From NCBI RefSeq assembly GCF_039531165.1, contig NZ_BAAAPN010000044.1, positions 18,531-82,530 of the forward strand: 64,000 nucleotides of DNA. Reading direction: 5' to 3'. The position numbers were made by a program, and so were the translations under genes. The notes beneath the pieces were generated by a model. It had not been told where the DNA came from, ran no database searches, and worked only from the letters and a program-made list of their open reading frames with translations. Of the stretch, positions 51,771-59,007 are shown in pieces (within the stretch, counting starts at the first letter, position 1; each line of letters opens with the position of its first letter). Origin of the DNA: Nostocoides_A vanveenii. GTDB lineage: Bacteria; Actinomycetota; Actinomycetes; Actinomycetales; Dermatophilaceae.

Positions 51771-52702
51771 CGCCGAAGCCTTCCACCCCCGAGCCCTATG
51801 TCGCGGGCTTCGCCTGCCTGGTCGGCCGACCGAATGCGGGCAAGTCGACGCTGACCAATGCCCTTGTCGGCGACAAGGTCGCCATCACCTCGGCCAAGCC
51901 GCAGACGACACGGCATACGATTCGCGGGATCGTCAGCCGGCCGGTCAGTCAGCTGATTCTGGTGGACACGCCCGGTCTGCACAAGGCGCGAACGCTGTTG
52001 GGAGAGAGGCTGAACGACCTCGTGCGCGCCACGCTGCTCGACGTCGACGTCGTTGGCTTCTGTATGCCTGCGGACCAACGAATCGGTCCGGGCGACCGGT
52101 TCATCGCTGCGGAACTCTCGGAGTTGATGGCGGCCAAGAAGCTGCCCATCATCGCCATCGCGACCAAGAGCGATCTGGTGGACAAGAAGCGGTTGGCGGA
52201 GCACCTGATCGCGATCGACCAGCTGGCCGACTGGGCCGCGATCGTGCCGTGCTCGGCCCGCCGTGGCGACCAGGTCGACGATGTGTTGAAGGTGCTCACG
52301 TCCTATCTGCCCGAAGCTCCGGGGCCGCTCTATCCGGAGGATGTGCTGACCGACGAGGAAAGCGACACGCGCATTGCCGAGTTGGTGCGGGAGGCGGCCC
52401 TGGAAGGGGTGCGGGATGAGTTGCCGCACTCGCTCGCGGTCGTGGTCGAGGAGATCACCCCGCGCGAGGACCAGCCCGCGGGCCGGCCGATGCTGGACGT
52501 GCGCGTCGACATCTTCGTCGAGCGAGACTCCCAGAAGGCCATCGTGATCGGCCGTGGCGGTGCGCGGCTGCGCGAGGTCGGGACCACGGCTCGTGCCGGG
52601 ATCGAGGCCCTGCTCGGCGAGCGCGTGTATCTCCACCTGCGCGTCAAGGTCGCCAAGGACTGGCAGCGCGACCCGAAACAGCTGCAGCGTTTGGGATTCT
52701 GA
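51767..52702 (+). CDS. era: GTPase Era
   Basis: Ribosome-assembly GTPase of 311 residues that binds 16S rRNA. G1 is GRPNAGKS (residues 20-27), followed by TTRHTIRGI, then DTPGLHKAR and ATKSD. The C-terminal KH domain holds VFVERDSQK-like IFVERDSQKAIVIGRGGARL. It is translationally coupled to the preceding gene and closes the phoH-ybeY-corC-era operon. Confidence 0.97.
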   Translation: MTPKPSTPEPYVAGFACLVGRPNAGKSTLTNALVGDKVAITSAKPQTTRHTIRGIVSRPVSQLILVDTPGLHKARTLLGERLNDLVRATLLDVDVVGFCMPADQRIGPGDRFIAAELSELMAAKKLPIIAIATKSDLVDKKRLAEHLIAIDQLADWAAIVPCSARRGDQVDDVLKVLTSYLPEAPGPLYPEDVLTDEESDTRIAELVREAALEGVRDELPHSLAVVVEEITPREDQPAGRPMLDVRVDIFVERDSQKAIVIGRGGARLREVGTTARAGIEALLGERVYLHLRVKVAKDWQRDPKQLQRLGF

Positions 52703-52811
52703 CGCCCGAGGCGATTCGGTCGTCGGGGTGGATGTGCCGGCATACGTCCGGGACGCGCCCGCGTGGTGAAATGCGAGAGCCCGCGCCGCGCTGTCTCCGT
52801 ATTCTGGTGAC

Positions 52812-53846
52812 ATGCGTGTAGGTGTATTCGGGGCCACCGGTCAGGTCGGCGGGGTCATGCGGACCCTGCTCGCGGAGCGGGCCTTTCCCGTCGACGACAT
52901 CCGCTTCTTCGCGTCCGCGCGGTCGGCGGGAACGGCGCTCCCGTGGGCGGACGGCGAGGTCCTCGTCGAGGACACGGCCACGGCCGACTTCTCCGGGATC
53001 GACATCGCGCTCTTCTCCAATGGCGGTTCCTCGTCCAAGGAGTACGCGCCCAAGGTCGCCGCGGCGGGGGCCGTCGTCATCGACAACAGCTCGGCCTGGC
53101 GCAAGGATCCCGACGTCCCGCTGGTGGTCAGCGAGGTCAACGCCGCCGACCTGCTGACCATCCCCAAGGGGATCGTCGCCAACCCCAATTGCACCACTAT
53201 GGCTGCGATGCCGGTCCTGAAGCCGTTGCACGACAAGGCTTCTCTGGTCCGCTTGCACGTCTCGTCGTATCAGGCGGTGTCCGGCTCGGGCGGCAAGGGC
53301 GTCCAAGAGCTCGACCGTCAGCTGCGCGGCGGGTATGCCGCCGGCGACCCGATGGGCCTGGCCCTCGACGGTCGCGCCGTGGCTGTCCCCGATCCCCAGG
53401 TGTATGCCGTTCCCGTCGGCTTCAATGTCGTCCCGCTCGCCGGGTCCCTCGTCGACGACGGCTCCGGTGAGACCGACGAGGAGCAGAAGCTGCGGCACGA
53501 GTCGCGCAGGATCCTGCACATCCCGGGTCTGCGGGTCTCGGGCACCTGCGTGCGCGTGCCGGTCTTCAGCGGTCACTCCCTGGCCATCCACGCCGAGTTT
53601 GCCGACGACATCGCGCCCGATGAGGCGCTCGACCTGCTCAAGAACGCGCCAGGCGTCGTTGTCGTCGATGTGCCCAACCCTCTCGACGCGGCCGGCCGCG
53701 ACGAGGTGTTCGTCGGCCGGGTCCGCGCCGACCAGGCGGCGCCGGAGGGCAAGGGCCTCAACCTTTTTGTGGTGGGTGACAACCTGCGCAAGGGCGCCGC
53801 GCTGAACGCGGTGCAGGTGGCCGAGGAGTGGCTCAAGCTCCAGTGA
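52812..53846 (+). CDS. asd: aspartate-semialdehyde dehydrogenase
   Basis: NADP-dependent enzyme that reduces aspartyl phosphate to the semialdehyde for lysine, methionine and threonine synthesis; 344 residues. The cofactor motif is GVFGATGQVGGVM, the active-site Cys is in ANPNCTTM (about residue 126), and the substrate Arg/His region is VSGTCVRVPVFSGHSLAI. TATTCT (52800-52805) ends 6 nt before the ATG, so the mRNA is probably leaderless. Aspartokinase is not adjacent here. Confidence 0.96.
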   Translation: MRVGVFGATGQVGGVMRTLLAERAFPVDDIRFFASARSAGTALPWADGEVLVEDTATADFSGIDIALFSNGGSSSKEYAPKVAAAGAVVIDNSSAWRKDPDVPLVVSEVNAADLLTIPKGIVANPNCTTMAAMPVLKPLHDKASLVRLHVSSYQAVSGSGGKGVQELDRQLRGGYAAGDPMGLALDGRAVAVPDPQVYAVPVGFNVVPLAGSLVDDGSGETDEEQKLRHESRRILHIPGLRVSGTCVRVPVFSGHSLAIHAEFADDIAPDEALDLLKNAPGVVVVDVPNPLDAAGRDEVFVGRVRADQAAPEGKGLNLFVVGDNLRKGAALNAVQVAEEWLKLQ

Positions 53847-53850
53847 CCGC

Positions 53851-53873
53851 GCTCGGCTGACGGGGGGCCGAGC
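53851..53873 (+). terminator. weak hairpin after asd
   Basis: GCTCGGC (53851-53857) pairs with GCCGAGC (53867-53873) five bases after the asd stop. The stem is short and no T-run follows, so it is a weak candidate. The rest of the 200-bp spacer to the small peptide gene shows nothing recognisable. Confidence 0.35.
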
Positions 53874-54046
53874 CGGGTCACTCGGAAAGGTCGACAGTCG
53901 GCGACACGCCGTATGCCGATCCTCGCCATCGGCGTGTCACCACCACTCGACGTGCCGGGCCGGCGTTCCATTCCCGTGGCATCCGGCTCGAGTGCTGACA
54001 CAGACGATGCCGCCCCCGAGTTGGGAAGGCACCGGCGTGTATGGAA

Positions 54047-54130
54047 TCAGGTACGGGCCATGATCCACATGAGCAACACGATGATCAGCAGCACGCCGAC
54101 GATCGTCCAGATGAGTCCAGATCCACGCAT
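54047..54130 (-). CDS. 27-residue single-pass membrane peptide
   Basis: A very short gene encoding a peptide that begins MRGSGLIWTIVGVLL and ends WIMART, almost entirely one hydrophobic helix. AAAAGGAGC lies 6-9 nt before the ATG, a strong ribosome-binding site. Similar tiny hydrophobic proteins are common in actinobacteria but have no assigned function. It stands alone between asd and the MpaB-like gene. Confidence 0.6.
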   Translation of the reverse strand: MRGSGLIWTIVGVLLIIVLLMWIMART

Positions 54131-54273
54131 GTCGAGCTCCTTTTCGTGGGGATCCCCTTGCCTTCAACGTAGGCGGGGGAACACAGCCGTGGGGGATTAG
54201 CGGTCACCAGGTTTCGCGGCCACTCACGTCCCCTCAGCGCCACCCGTCACAAGGCAAGCGTCGAGGTCGGAAG

Positions 54274-55179
54274 CTAGCGATCGGCGTGCCCGAGCACGCG
54301 GTCCTTGGCAACCGACGGATGGTCGAGCAGCCAGCGCACTGTGGCAACGGCTGGCCGACCGACCAGTCGGATCGTGGCGGCATCCCGAACCGGGTGGACC
54401 GGCAGCTCCAGCAGATCGCGCGCCCACGCCGGGAGGGTAGCGACGGCGGCGCTGACGAGCGCGGCATACGGGAGTTTGGCCGCCCGGGGGAGCGGCGTTT
54501 CGCTGCGCAAGAAGCGGCAGGCCGCCGCGGCGCCGGGGGTGAGGGCCAGTTCCCGACGGAATGCCTCGATCGTCGCCGTCAGATCGACAACCGACATGGG
54601 TGGGTCGACGACGCCGAGTTTCGTTGCCACGACGGCGGTTTGGGCGACATAGGTGTCTGCGTCGGCTGCGCTCAACGGGGCGCGTCCATACGCCTGATAG
54701 CAGGTCAGGAAGGTCTCGATCTCGGCGACGTGCACCCAGAGCAGCAAATGTGGGTCATTGGCGTCATACGTCCGGCCGTCGGCGGCGACGCCGTGCACCC
54801 GATCGTGGATCGCGCGGACGGCGGCAATGGACTGCTCGGCATTCGCGATCGTGCCGAAGGTCGTCATCGTGATGAAGCCTGACGTGTTCTGGACGCGCGT
54901 CCACGGGTCGGATTGATACGAGGAGTGCTGATCAACGCCGGCCATCGCGAGCGGGTGCAGACTCTGCAACAGCAGCGAGCGGATGCCGCCGACGAACATC
55001 GACGCGTCCGCGTGCACCCGCCAGATCGGATCCGCCGGGGTGAACCAGCGGGGCCCGCTCACTCCCCACACGCGGGCTGCGCGGGCATCGGGGTTGCTCC
55101 CCGCCACCTGGCTGCGCAGGGCGAGGGCCGCCCGGGCTCGCGCCACATCCACCGCGCCACGCTTTCGCTCCACCGGCAT
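54274..55179 (-). CDS. oxygenase MpaB-family (DUF2236) protein
   Basis: A 301-residue protein of the DUF2236/MpaB family, heme-associated oxygenases related to latex-clearing protein. Typical segments are PADPIWRVHADASMFVGGIRSLLLQSLHPLAMAGV, with a His that may bind heme, then TGFITMTTFGT-like SGFITMTTFGTIANAEQSI. DPHLLLWVHVAEIETFLTCYQAYG follows. The substrate is unknown. No signal peptide is seen. Confidence 0.88.
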   Translation of the reverse strand: MPVERKRGAVDVARARAALALRSQVAGSNPDARAARVWGVSGPRWFTPADPIWRVHADASMFVGGIRSLLLQSLHPLAMAGVDQHSSYQSDPWTRVQNTSGFITMTTFGTIANAEQSIAAVRAIHDRVHGVAADGRTYDANDPHLLLWVHVAEIETFLTCYQAYGRAPLSAADADTYVAQTAVVATKLGVVDPPMSVVDLTATIEAFRRELALTPGAAAACRFLRSETPLPRAAKLPYAALVSAAVATLPAWARDLLELPVHPVRDAATIRLVGRPAVATVRWLLDHPSVAKDRVLGHADR

Positions 55180-55344
55180 CGCCCGTTCCTACTTTCACTC
55201 CGGCTGCCCAGGCCGTGGAGTTCGGCCGCTTCAAGCCTGTGCGGGATCAAGTTTCCCAGGTGCAGTGGCCAGACCGTGCCACTGGCCCCAGCCGGGCCAC
55301 GCCACCCGCCCCCGAGGGTGGTTAGTGCGGCTACATTGACCGCC

Positions 55345-55605
55345 ATGGCATCTGACGCTGACTTCCAGGCCGCCGTCGACGCGGTGTCCGCCCTGACCGA
55401 CGACCCGGGCAATGACATCAAGCTGCGGCTCTACGCCCTCTATAAGCAGGCAACCGAGGGCGATGTGACCGGCTCACGCCCGGGCTTCACCAACTTTGTC
55501 GGCCGCGCCAAATATGACGCGTGGGCCCAGTTGCGCGGGCTCGACGCGGACGCCGCGAGCGATGAGTACGTCGAGTTGGTGAACTTCCTGACGCCGGATG
55601 AGTGA
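55345..55605 (+). CDS. acyl-CoA-binding protein
   Basis: An 86-residue four-helix ACBP. Typical residues are FQAAVDAVSALTDDPGNDIKLRLYALYKQATEGD and the acyl-CoA contact region AKYDAWAQLRG. Bacterial ACBPs are thought to buffer cytosolic acyl-CoA. TACATT (55332-55337) ends 7 nt before the ATG with no ribosome-binding site, so the message is probably leaderless. It overlaps the following gene by 8 bp. Confidence 0.93.
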   Translation: MASDADFQAAVDAVSALTDDPGNDIKLRLYALYKQATEGDVTGSRPGFTNFVGRAKYDAWAQLRGLDADAASDEYVELVNFLTPDE

Positions 55606-56074
55606 CGGCGAGTCGCGCGCGATCGGTGCGCTCGCGGCATACGGACTGCCGTATGCCGTCATCCGCCACGGGCGCGTCGGCTCGCTCGCGGAGGCCGCCG
55701 CCGCGCGCGGGGTGACACCCGCCGACATCATCAAGACGCTCGTGATCCGGCGTACCGAGGGCGACTACGTTTTCGTCCTGGTCCCGGGCGATCGCGAGAT
55801 CTCCTGGCCGAAGCTGCGCGTCCACCTCAGGGTGAACAGGCTGTCCATGCCCGATGCCGAAACGGCAAGGGCGGCAACGGGATACGAGCGTGGAACGATC
55901 ACGCCTTTCGGCAGCGAGCATTCCTGGCCAGTGCTCGCGGACGTGACGATCACGGGTCGTCCGATCTCGATGGGCGCGGGCGCGCACGGCGTCGCCGTCA
56001 CGGTTGACGCCGATGCCATGGTTGCGGCGCTCGGCGCCGAGCGGGCCGACGTCACCGATCCCGTCGCGCCCTGA
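55598..56074 (+). CDS. YbaK/EbsC-family aminoacyl-tRNA deacylase-like protein
   Basis: A 158-residue YbaK-fold protein, similar to editing domains that hydrolyse mischarged Cys- or Ala-tRNA-Pro. It contains EAAAARGVTPADIIKTLVIR with the conserved Lys, VLVPGDREISWPKLR, and the C-terminal ISMGAGAHGVAVTVDA. The start overlaps the ACBP end by 8 bp, so the two are co-translated. Specificity cannot be read from the sequence. Confidence 0.9.
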   Translation: MSDGESRAIGALAAYGLPYAVIRHGRVGSLAEAAAARGVTPADIIKTLVIRRTEGDYVFVLVPGDREISWPKLRVHLRVNRLSMPDAETARAATGYERGTITPFGSEHSWPVLADVTITGRPISMGAGAHGVAVTVDADAMVAALGAERADVTDPVAP

Positions 56075-56081
56075 AGCGCGC

Positions 56082-57008
56082 TCAGAGGTCGAGCCCGAGG
56101 TGGTGCCAGGTCTGGGTGATGGTCATGCCGACGCGCAGATAGAGCCCGAGTGCGCCGGTGCGGGAGTCCGTCGACAGATCGCTACGAATCGCTCCGCGCA
56201 CCCGGCCGTTCTCGAAGGCATCGACGAGTAGTGCGCGCGCCAGGCCGAGCCCGCGCCGGTCGGCCCGGACCGCGATCTGGTCGACGTGCGCACAGTTCGC
56301 GACGTCAAGGATGGTGCAGGCCACCGCGACGGGAGTGCGGTCACCGTCAACCGCGAAGCGGACCTGCCAGGGCTCGAAGCCGCGGCGACCGAGGGTGCGA
56401 GGCTGCCAATCGGCATACGTCTGCGGGGTGCGATCCGGCCACTCGTTGAAGGCATCTTCGATCAGTCGGTAGGCGATGTCCTCGTCCTGCCCCGGCACGA
56501 AGGTGCGCAGCTCGTAGCCCGGCGGTAGCGACTGGGGCTCGATCGGGGTCGCGGCCGGCACTTCCAACACCCAGGAGGTCCAGATCTCGCGATAGCCCCG
56601 CCCGCGCAGCAGCCGGTCGCCCCCGCCGCCGGCGAATCGTGATTGCCCGACACGCGACCCGCCCTCGCGTCTCGCGAGATCCTCGGTCCACGCCGCGAGC
56701 CAGCTCCCGATGCCGCGATTGCCGTATGCCGTGTGCACCGCCCCGTCAGCACGTCGCGCCCCGAACACCTCGGCCGCGCCGACGAGGCGCTCGCCGTCGA
56801 ACACGCCAACGCTCTGGGTGCTCAGGTCGAAACTCGCTCGCTCCCAATCGGATTCGATGTCCTCGGGCTCGATCATGAGTTCGCCGCAATCGGCCAACTC
56901 GGCGTCGGCGTAGACCGCAAAGGTCGCGTCCAGGTCGGCGGGTGTGAGCGGCCGGGAGGTGAGACCGGCGGGAAGTGGGGGAGCAGTCACGCCACCATCG
57001 TCACTCAT
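56082..57008 (-). CDS. tandem GNAT-domain acetyltransferase
   Basis: A 308-residue protein with two GNAT-like halves. The second is better conserved, with HVDQIAVRADRRGLGLARALLVDAF as the acetyl-CoA loop (R-x2-G-x-G/A pattern) and YLRVGMTITQTWHHLGLDL at the end, as in mycothiol-synthase-like GNATs. The first half is degenerate (VFDGERLVGAAEVFGAR). The acceptor is unknown. Confidence 0.85.
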   Translation of the reverse strand: MSDDGGVTAPPLPAGLTSRPLTPADLDATFAVYADAELADCGELMIEPEDIESDWERASFDLSTQSVGVFDGERLVGAAEVFGARRADGAVHTAYGNRGIGSWLAAWTEDLARREGGSRVGQSRFAGGGGDRLLRGRGYREIWTSWVLEVPAATPIEPQSLPPGYELRTFVPGQDEDIAYRLIEDAFNEWPDRTPQTYADWQPRTLGRRGFEPWQVRFAVDGDRTPVAVACTILDVANCAHVDQIAVRADRRGLGLARALLVDAFENGRVRGAIRSDLSTDSRTGALGLYLRVGMTITQTWHHLGLDL

Positions 57009-57068
57009 CGAGGCCGCGCTGTCCCGCGAATTTGAGCATTGCCGTCCCGGACGCCGCCCCCTATCCCA

Positions 57069-57185
57069 CGTCGAAAGGCCGGTTCAGCCCCGTCGAGTGC
57101 GAAGTTGTCCACAGGCGGTGGGGATGGATGCGCACTCGACGCCCCTGAACCGGCCTCTCGACGCCCCTGAACCGGCCTCTCGACG
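57069..57185. repeat. 22-bp repeat family, site C, forming a 33-nt-arm hairpin
   Basis: The arm at 57069-57101 and the arm at 57131-57163 are inverted copies (about 28 of 33 positions pair). The core is AAGGCCGGTTCAG, with flanking GTCGAGTGCG/CGCACTCGAC. A further inverted unit continues to 57185. The 29-nt loop contains the perfect DnaA box TTGTCCACA (57105-57113). It lies in the divergent spacer between the GNAT gene and gntR. Confidence 0.85.
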
Positions 57186-57194
57186 GGTGGGGGC

Positions 57195-57230
57195 TTGACA
57201 TGGATGGCGATTAATGTGCAATATATTGCA
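57195..57230 (+). promoter_or_regulatory. gntR promoter with operator over the start codon
   Basis: TTGACA (57195-57200) is followed 18 bp later by CAATAT (57219-57224). The perfect 14-bp palindrome TGCAATATATTGCA (57217-57230) covers the -10 and ends on the A of the gntR ATG. A transcript starting at or next to that A would be leaderless. The palindrome is the likely binding site of the encoded GntR protein, giving tight autorepression. Confidence 0.75.
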
Positions 57231-57895
57231 TGCCCATCCCCCAGGACGCCGGTTCGAGCGCCCTCAAGCGCGGCTTGCTGCGTGATGACGTCTACACGCG
57301 GTTGCGGGACGCGATCGTCGACGGCACCTTCGCGCCCGGTGAGCAACTGCGTGATGGTGAGCTCGCGGATTGGCTCGGCGTCAGCCGGACACCCGTGCGC
57401 GAGGCAATCCTGCGGCTCGGGGCTGCCGGCCTGGTCACCACCGCACCCGGGCGGTCCACCACGGTCGCCGAGTTGGAGGTCAAGGCCATCCGGGACGCGC
57501 AGTCCGTCGTTGCCGCGATGCATCGCCTGGCCGTAGAACTCGCCGTCGCCCAGCTCACACCGGACGACTTGGCGAGTATGCGTGCGGCCAACAGGCGCTT
57601 CGCAACAGCGATGAAGTCGGGCGATGCCGAAGCCGCCCTCGCCGCCGATGACGACTTCCACGCCGTCCCGGTGCGGGCGGCCGGCAATACCGCCATCGAG
57701 ACGGTCCTCGACCAGTTCTCACCCGTCGTGCGGCGCCTCGAGCGTCTCCGTTTCGCCACTCTCCCAGGCCGCGCTTCCGTAGCCCTGCACACCCGCCTCA
57801 TCGACCTCTGCGCGGAGGGCGACACCGAGGCAGCCGCCGACGTATCCCACGAAACCTGGCAGTCGCTCCAACCGCTGCTCGACACCCTTACCTGA
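57230..57895 (+). CDS. GntR-family regulator (FCD type) of the acdS cluster
   Basis: A 221-residue FadR/FCD-type regulator. The winged helix contains QLRDGELADWLGVSRTPVREAILRLGAAGLV, and the C-terminal all-helical effector domain includes DDDFHAVPVRAAGNTAI. It lies 77 bp before acdS on the same strand; in actinobacteria ACC-deaminase genes are often next to GntR-type regulators. The effector could be ACC or another amino acid; this is inferred from position. Confidence 0.92.
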   Translation: MPIPQDAGSSALKRGLLRDDVYTRLRDAIVDGTFAPGEQLRDGELADWLGVSRTPVREAILRLGAAGLVTTAPGRSTTVAELEVKAIRDAQSVVAAMHRLAVELAVAQLTPDDLASMRAANRRFATAMKSGDAEAALAADDDFHAVPVRAAGNTAIETVLDQFSPVVRRLERLRFATLPGRASVALHTRLIDLCAEGDTEAAADVSHETWQSLQPLLDTLT

Positions 57896-57972
57896 CCCGA
57901 CGGCACCACCAAGCGCCCACCGGCCACCACCGCAACCCAGCCGAACGGCATACGAGAAAGGAAAGAATCGGT

Positions 57973-58992
57973 ATGAAGCTCCAAGACTTCCCGCGCTACC
58001 CGCTCACCTTCGGGCCGAGCCCGATCCAGCGCCTCGACCGGCTCACCCAGCATCTTGGCGGTGCCCAGATCTGGGCCAAGCGTGAGGACTGCAACAGCGG
58101 TCTCGCCTTCGGCGGCAACAAGATTCGAAAGCTGGAATACATCATTCCGGATGCGATCGCCTCCGGCGCCGACACGCTGGTCTCGATCGGTGGCTACCAG
58201 TCCAACCACACCCGCCAGGTTGCCGCGGTTGCCGCGCACCTGGGCATGAAGTGCCTTCTGGTGCAGGAGAAGTGGGTGCCCTGGGACGACCCGATGAACA
58301 CAAAAGTCGGCAACATCTTGCTCTCGCGGATGATGGGCGCCGACTCGCGTCTCGACGACGCGGGCTTCGACATCGGCATCCGGGACTCCTGGAAGAACGC
58401 CCTCGCCGAGGTCGAGGCCAAGGGCGGCAAGCCCTATGCGATCCCGGCCGGCGCGTCCGAGCACCCGCTAGGTGGCCTCGGCTTCGCGAACTGGGCCTTC
58501 GAGGTTGCCGAGCAGGAGAAGGCTCTCGGTGTCACCTTCGACACGATCGTCGTCTGCACGGTGACGGGCTCGACGCACGCCGGGATGATTGCCGGCTTCG
58601 CCGCACTGGAGGATCGGACCGGTGTCAAGCGCCGCGTCCTGGGCATCGACGCATCCGCCACCTTGGCCAAGACGCGTGACCAGGTCGAGCGGATCGCCCG
58701 GCACACAGCGCAGGTCATGGAGCTCGGTCGCGACTTGCGCGCCGACGAGATCCGGGTCCTCGAGGGCTGGGCCGGCGACCTCTACGGCATCCCGGTCGAG
58801 TCCACGATGAACGCCATGGCCTTGGGAGCGCAGCTCGAAGCCTTCATCACCGACCCCGTCTACGAAGGCAAGTCGCTCGCCGGCCTGATCGACCTGGTCC
58901 AGGATCGCGAGATCCCCGCGGACTCCAACGTTCTTTATGCCCACCTCGGCGGCCAGCTCGCGCTGAACGCCTACCATTCGCTCTGGTCCTGA
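57973..58992 (+). CDS. acdS: 1-aminocyclopropane-1-carboxylate deaminase
   Basis: PLP enzyme converting ACC to 2-oxobutyrate and ammonia; 339 residues, colinear with characterised AcdS (YPLTFGPSPI, REDCNSGLAFGGNKIRKLEY). The PLP Lys is K50 and the ring-opening Ser is S77 in SIGGYQSNHT. The Glu of the VEST segment and the Leu of YAHLGG are the residues that distinguish AcdS from D-cysteine desulfhydrase, and both are present. AAGGAAAG precedes the ATG. D-cysteine activity cannot be excluded. A TK-like gene follows after 15 bp. Confidence 0.9.
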   Translation: MKLQDFPRYPLTFGPSPIQRLDRLTQHLGGAQIWAKREDCNSGLAFGGNKIRKLEYIIPDAIASGADTLVSIGGYQSNHTRQVAAVAAHLGMKCLLVQEKWVPWDDPMNTKVGNILLSRMMGADSRLDDAGFDIGIRDSWKNALAEVEAKGGKPYAIPAGASEHPLGGLGFANWAFEVAEQEKALGVTFDTIVVCTVTGSTHAGMIAGFAALEDRTGVKRRVLGIDASATLAKTRDQVERIARHTAQVMELGRDLRADEIRVLEGWAGDLYGIPVESTMNAMALGAQLEAFITDPVYEGKSLAGLIDLVQDREIPADSNVLYAHLGGQLALNAYHSLWS

Positions 58993-59007
58993 AAGGACCG
59001 AACCCGT

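Noticed and set aside
54913..55344. Long N-terminal extension of the acyl-CoA-binding protein
   Set aside because: The extension is antisense to the MpaB-like gene; the ACBP domain starts at 55345 with a leaderless promoter just upstream.
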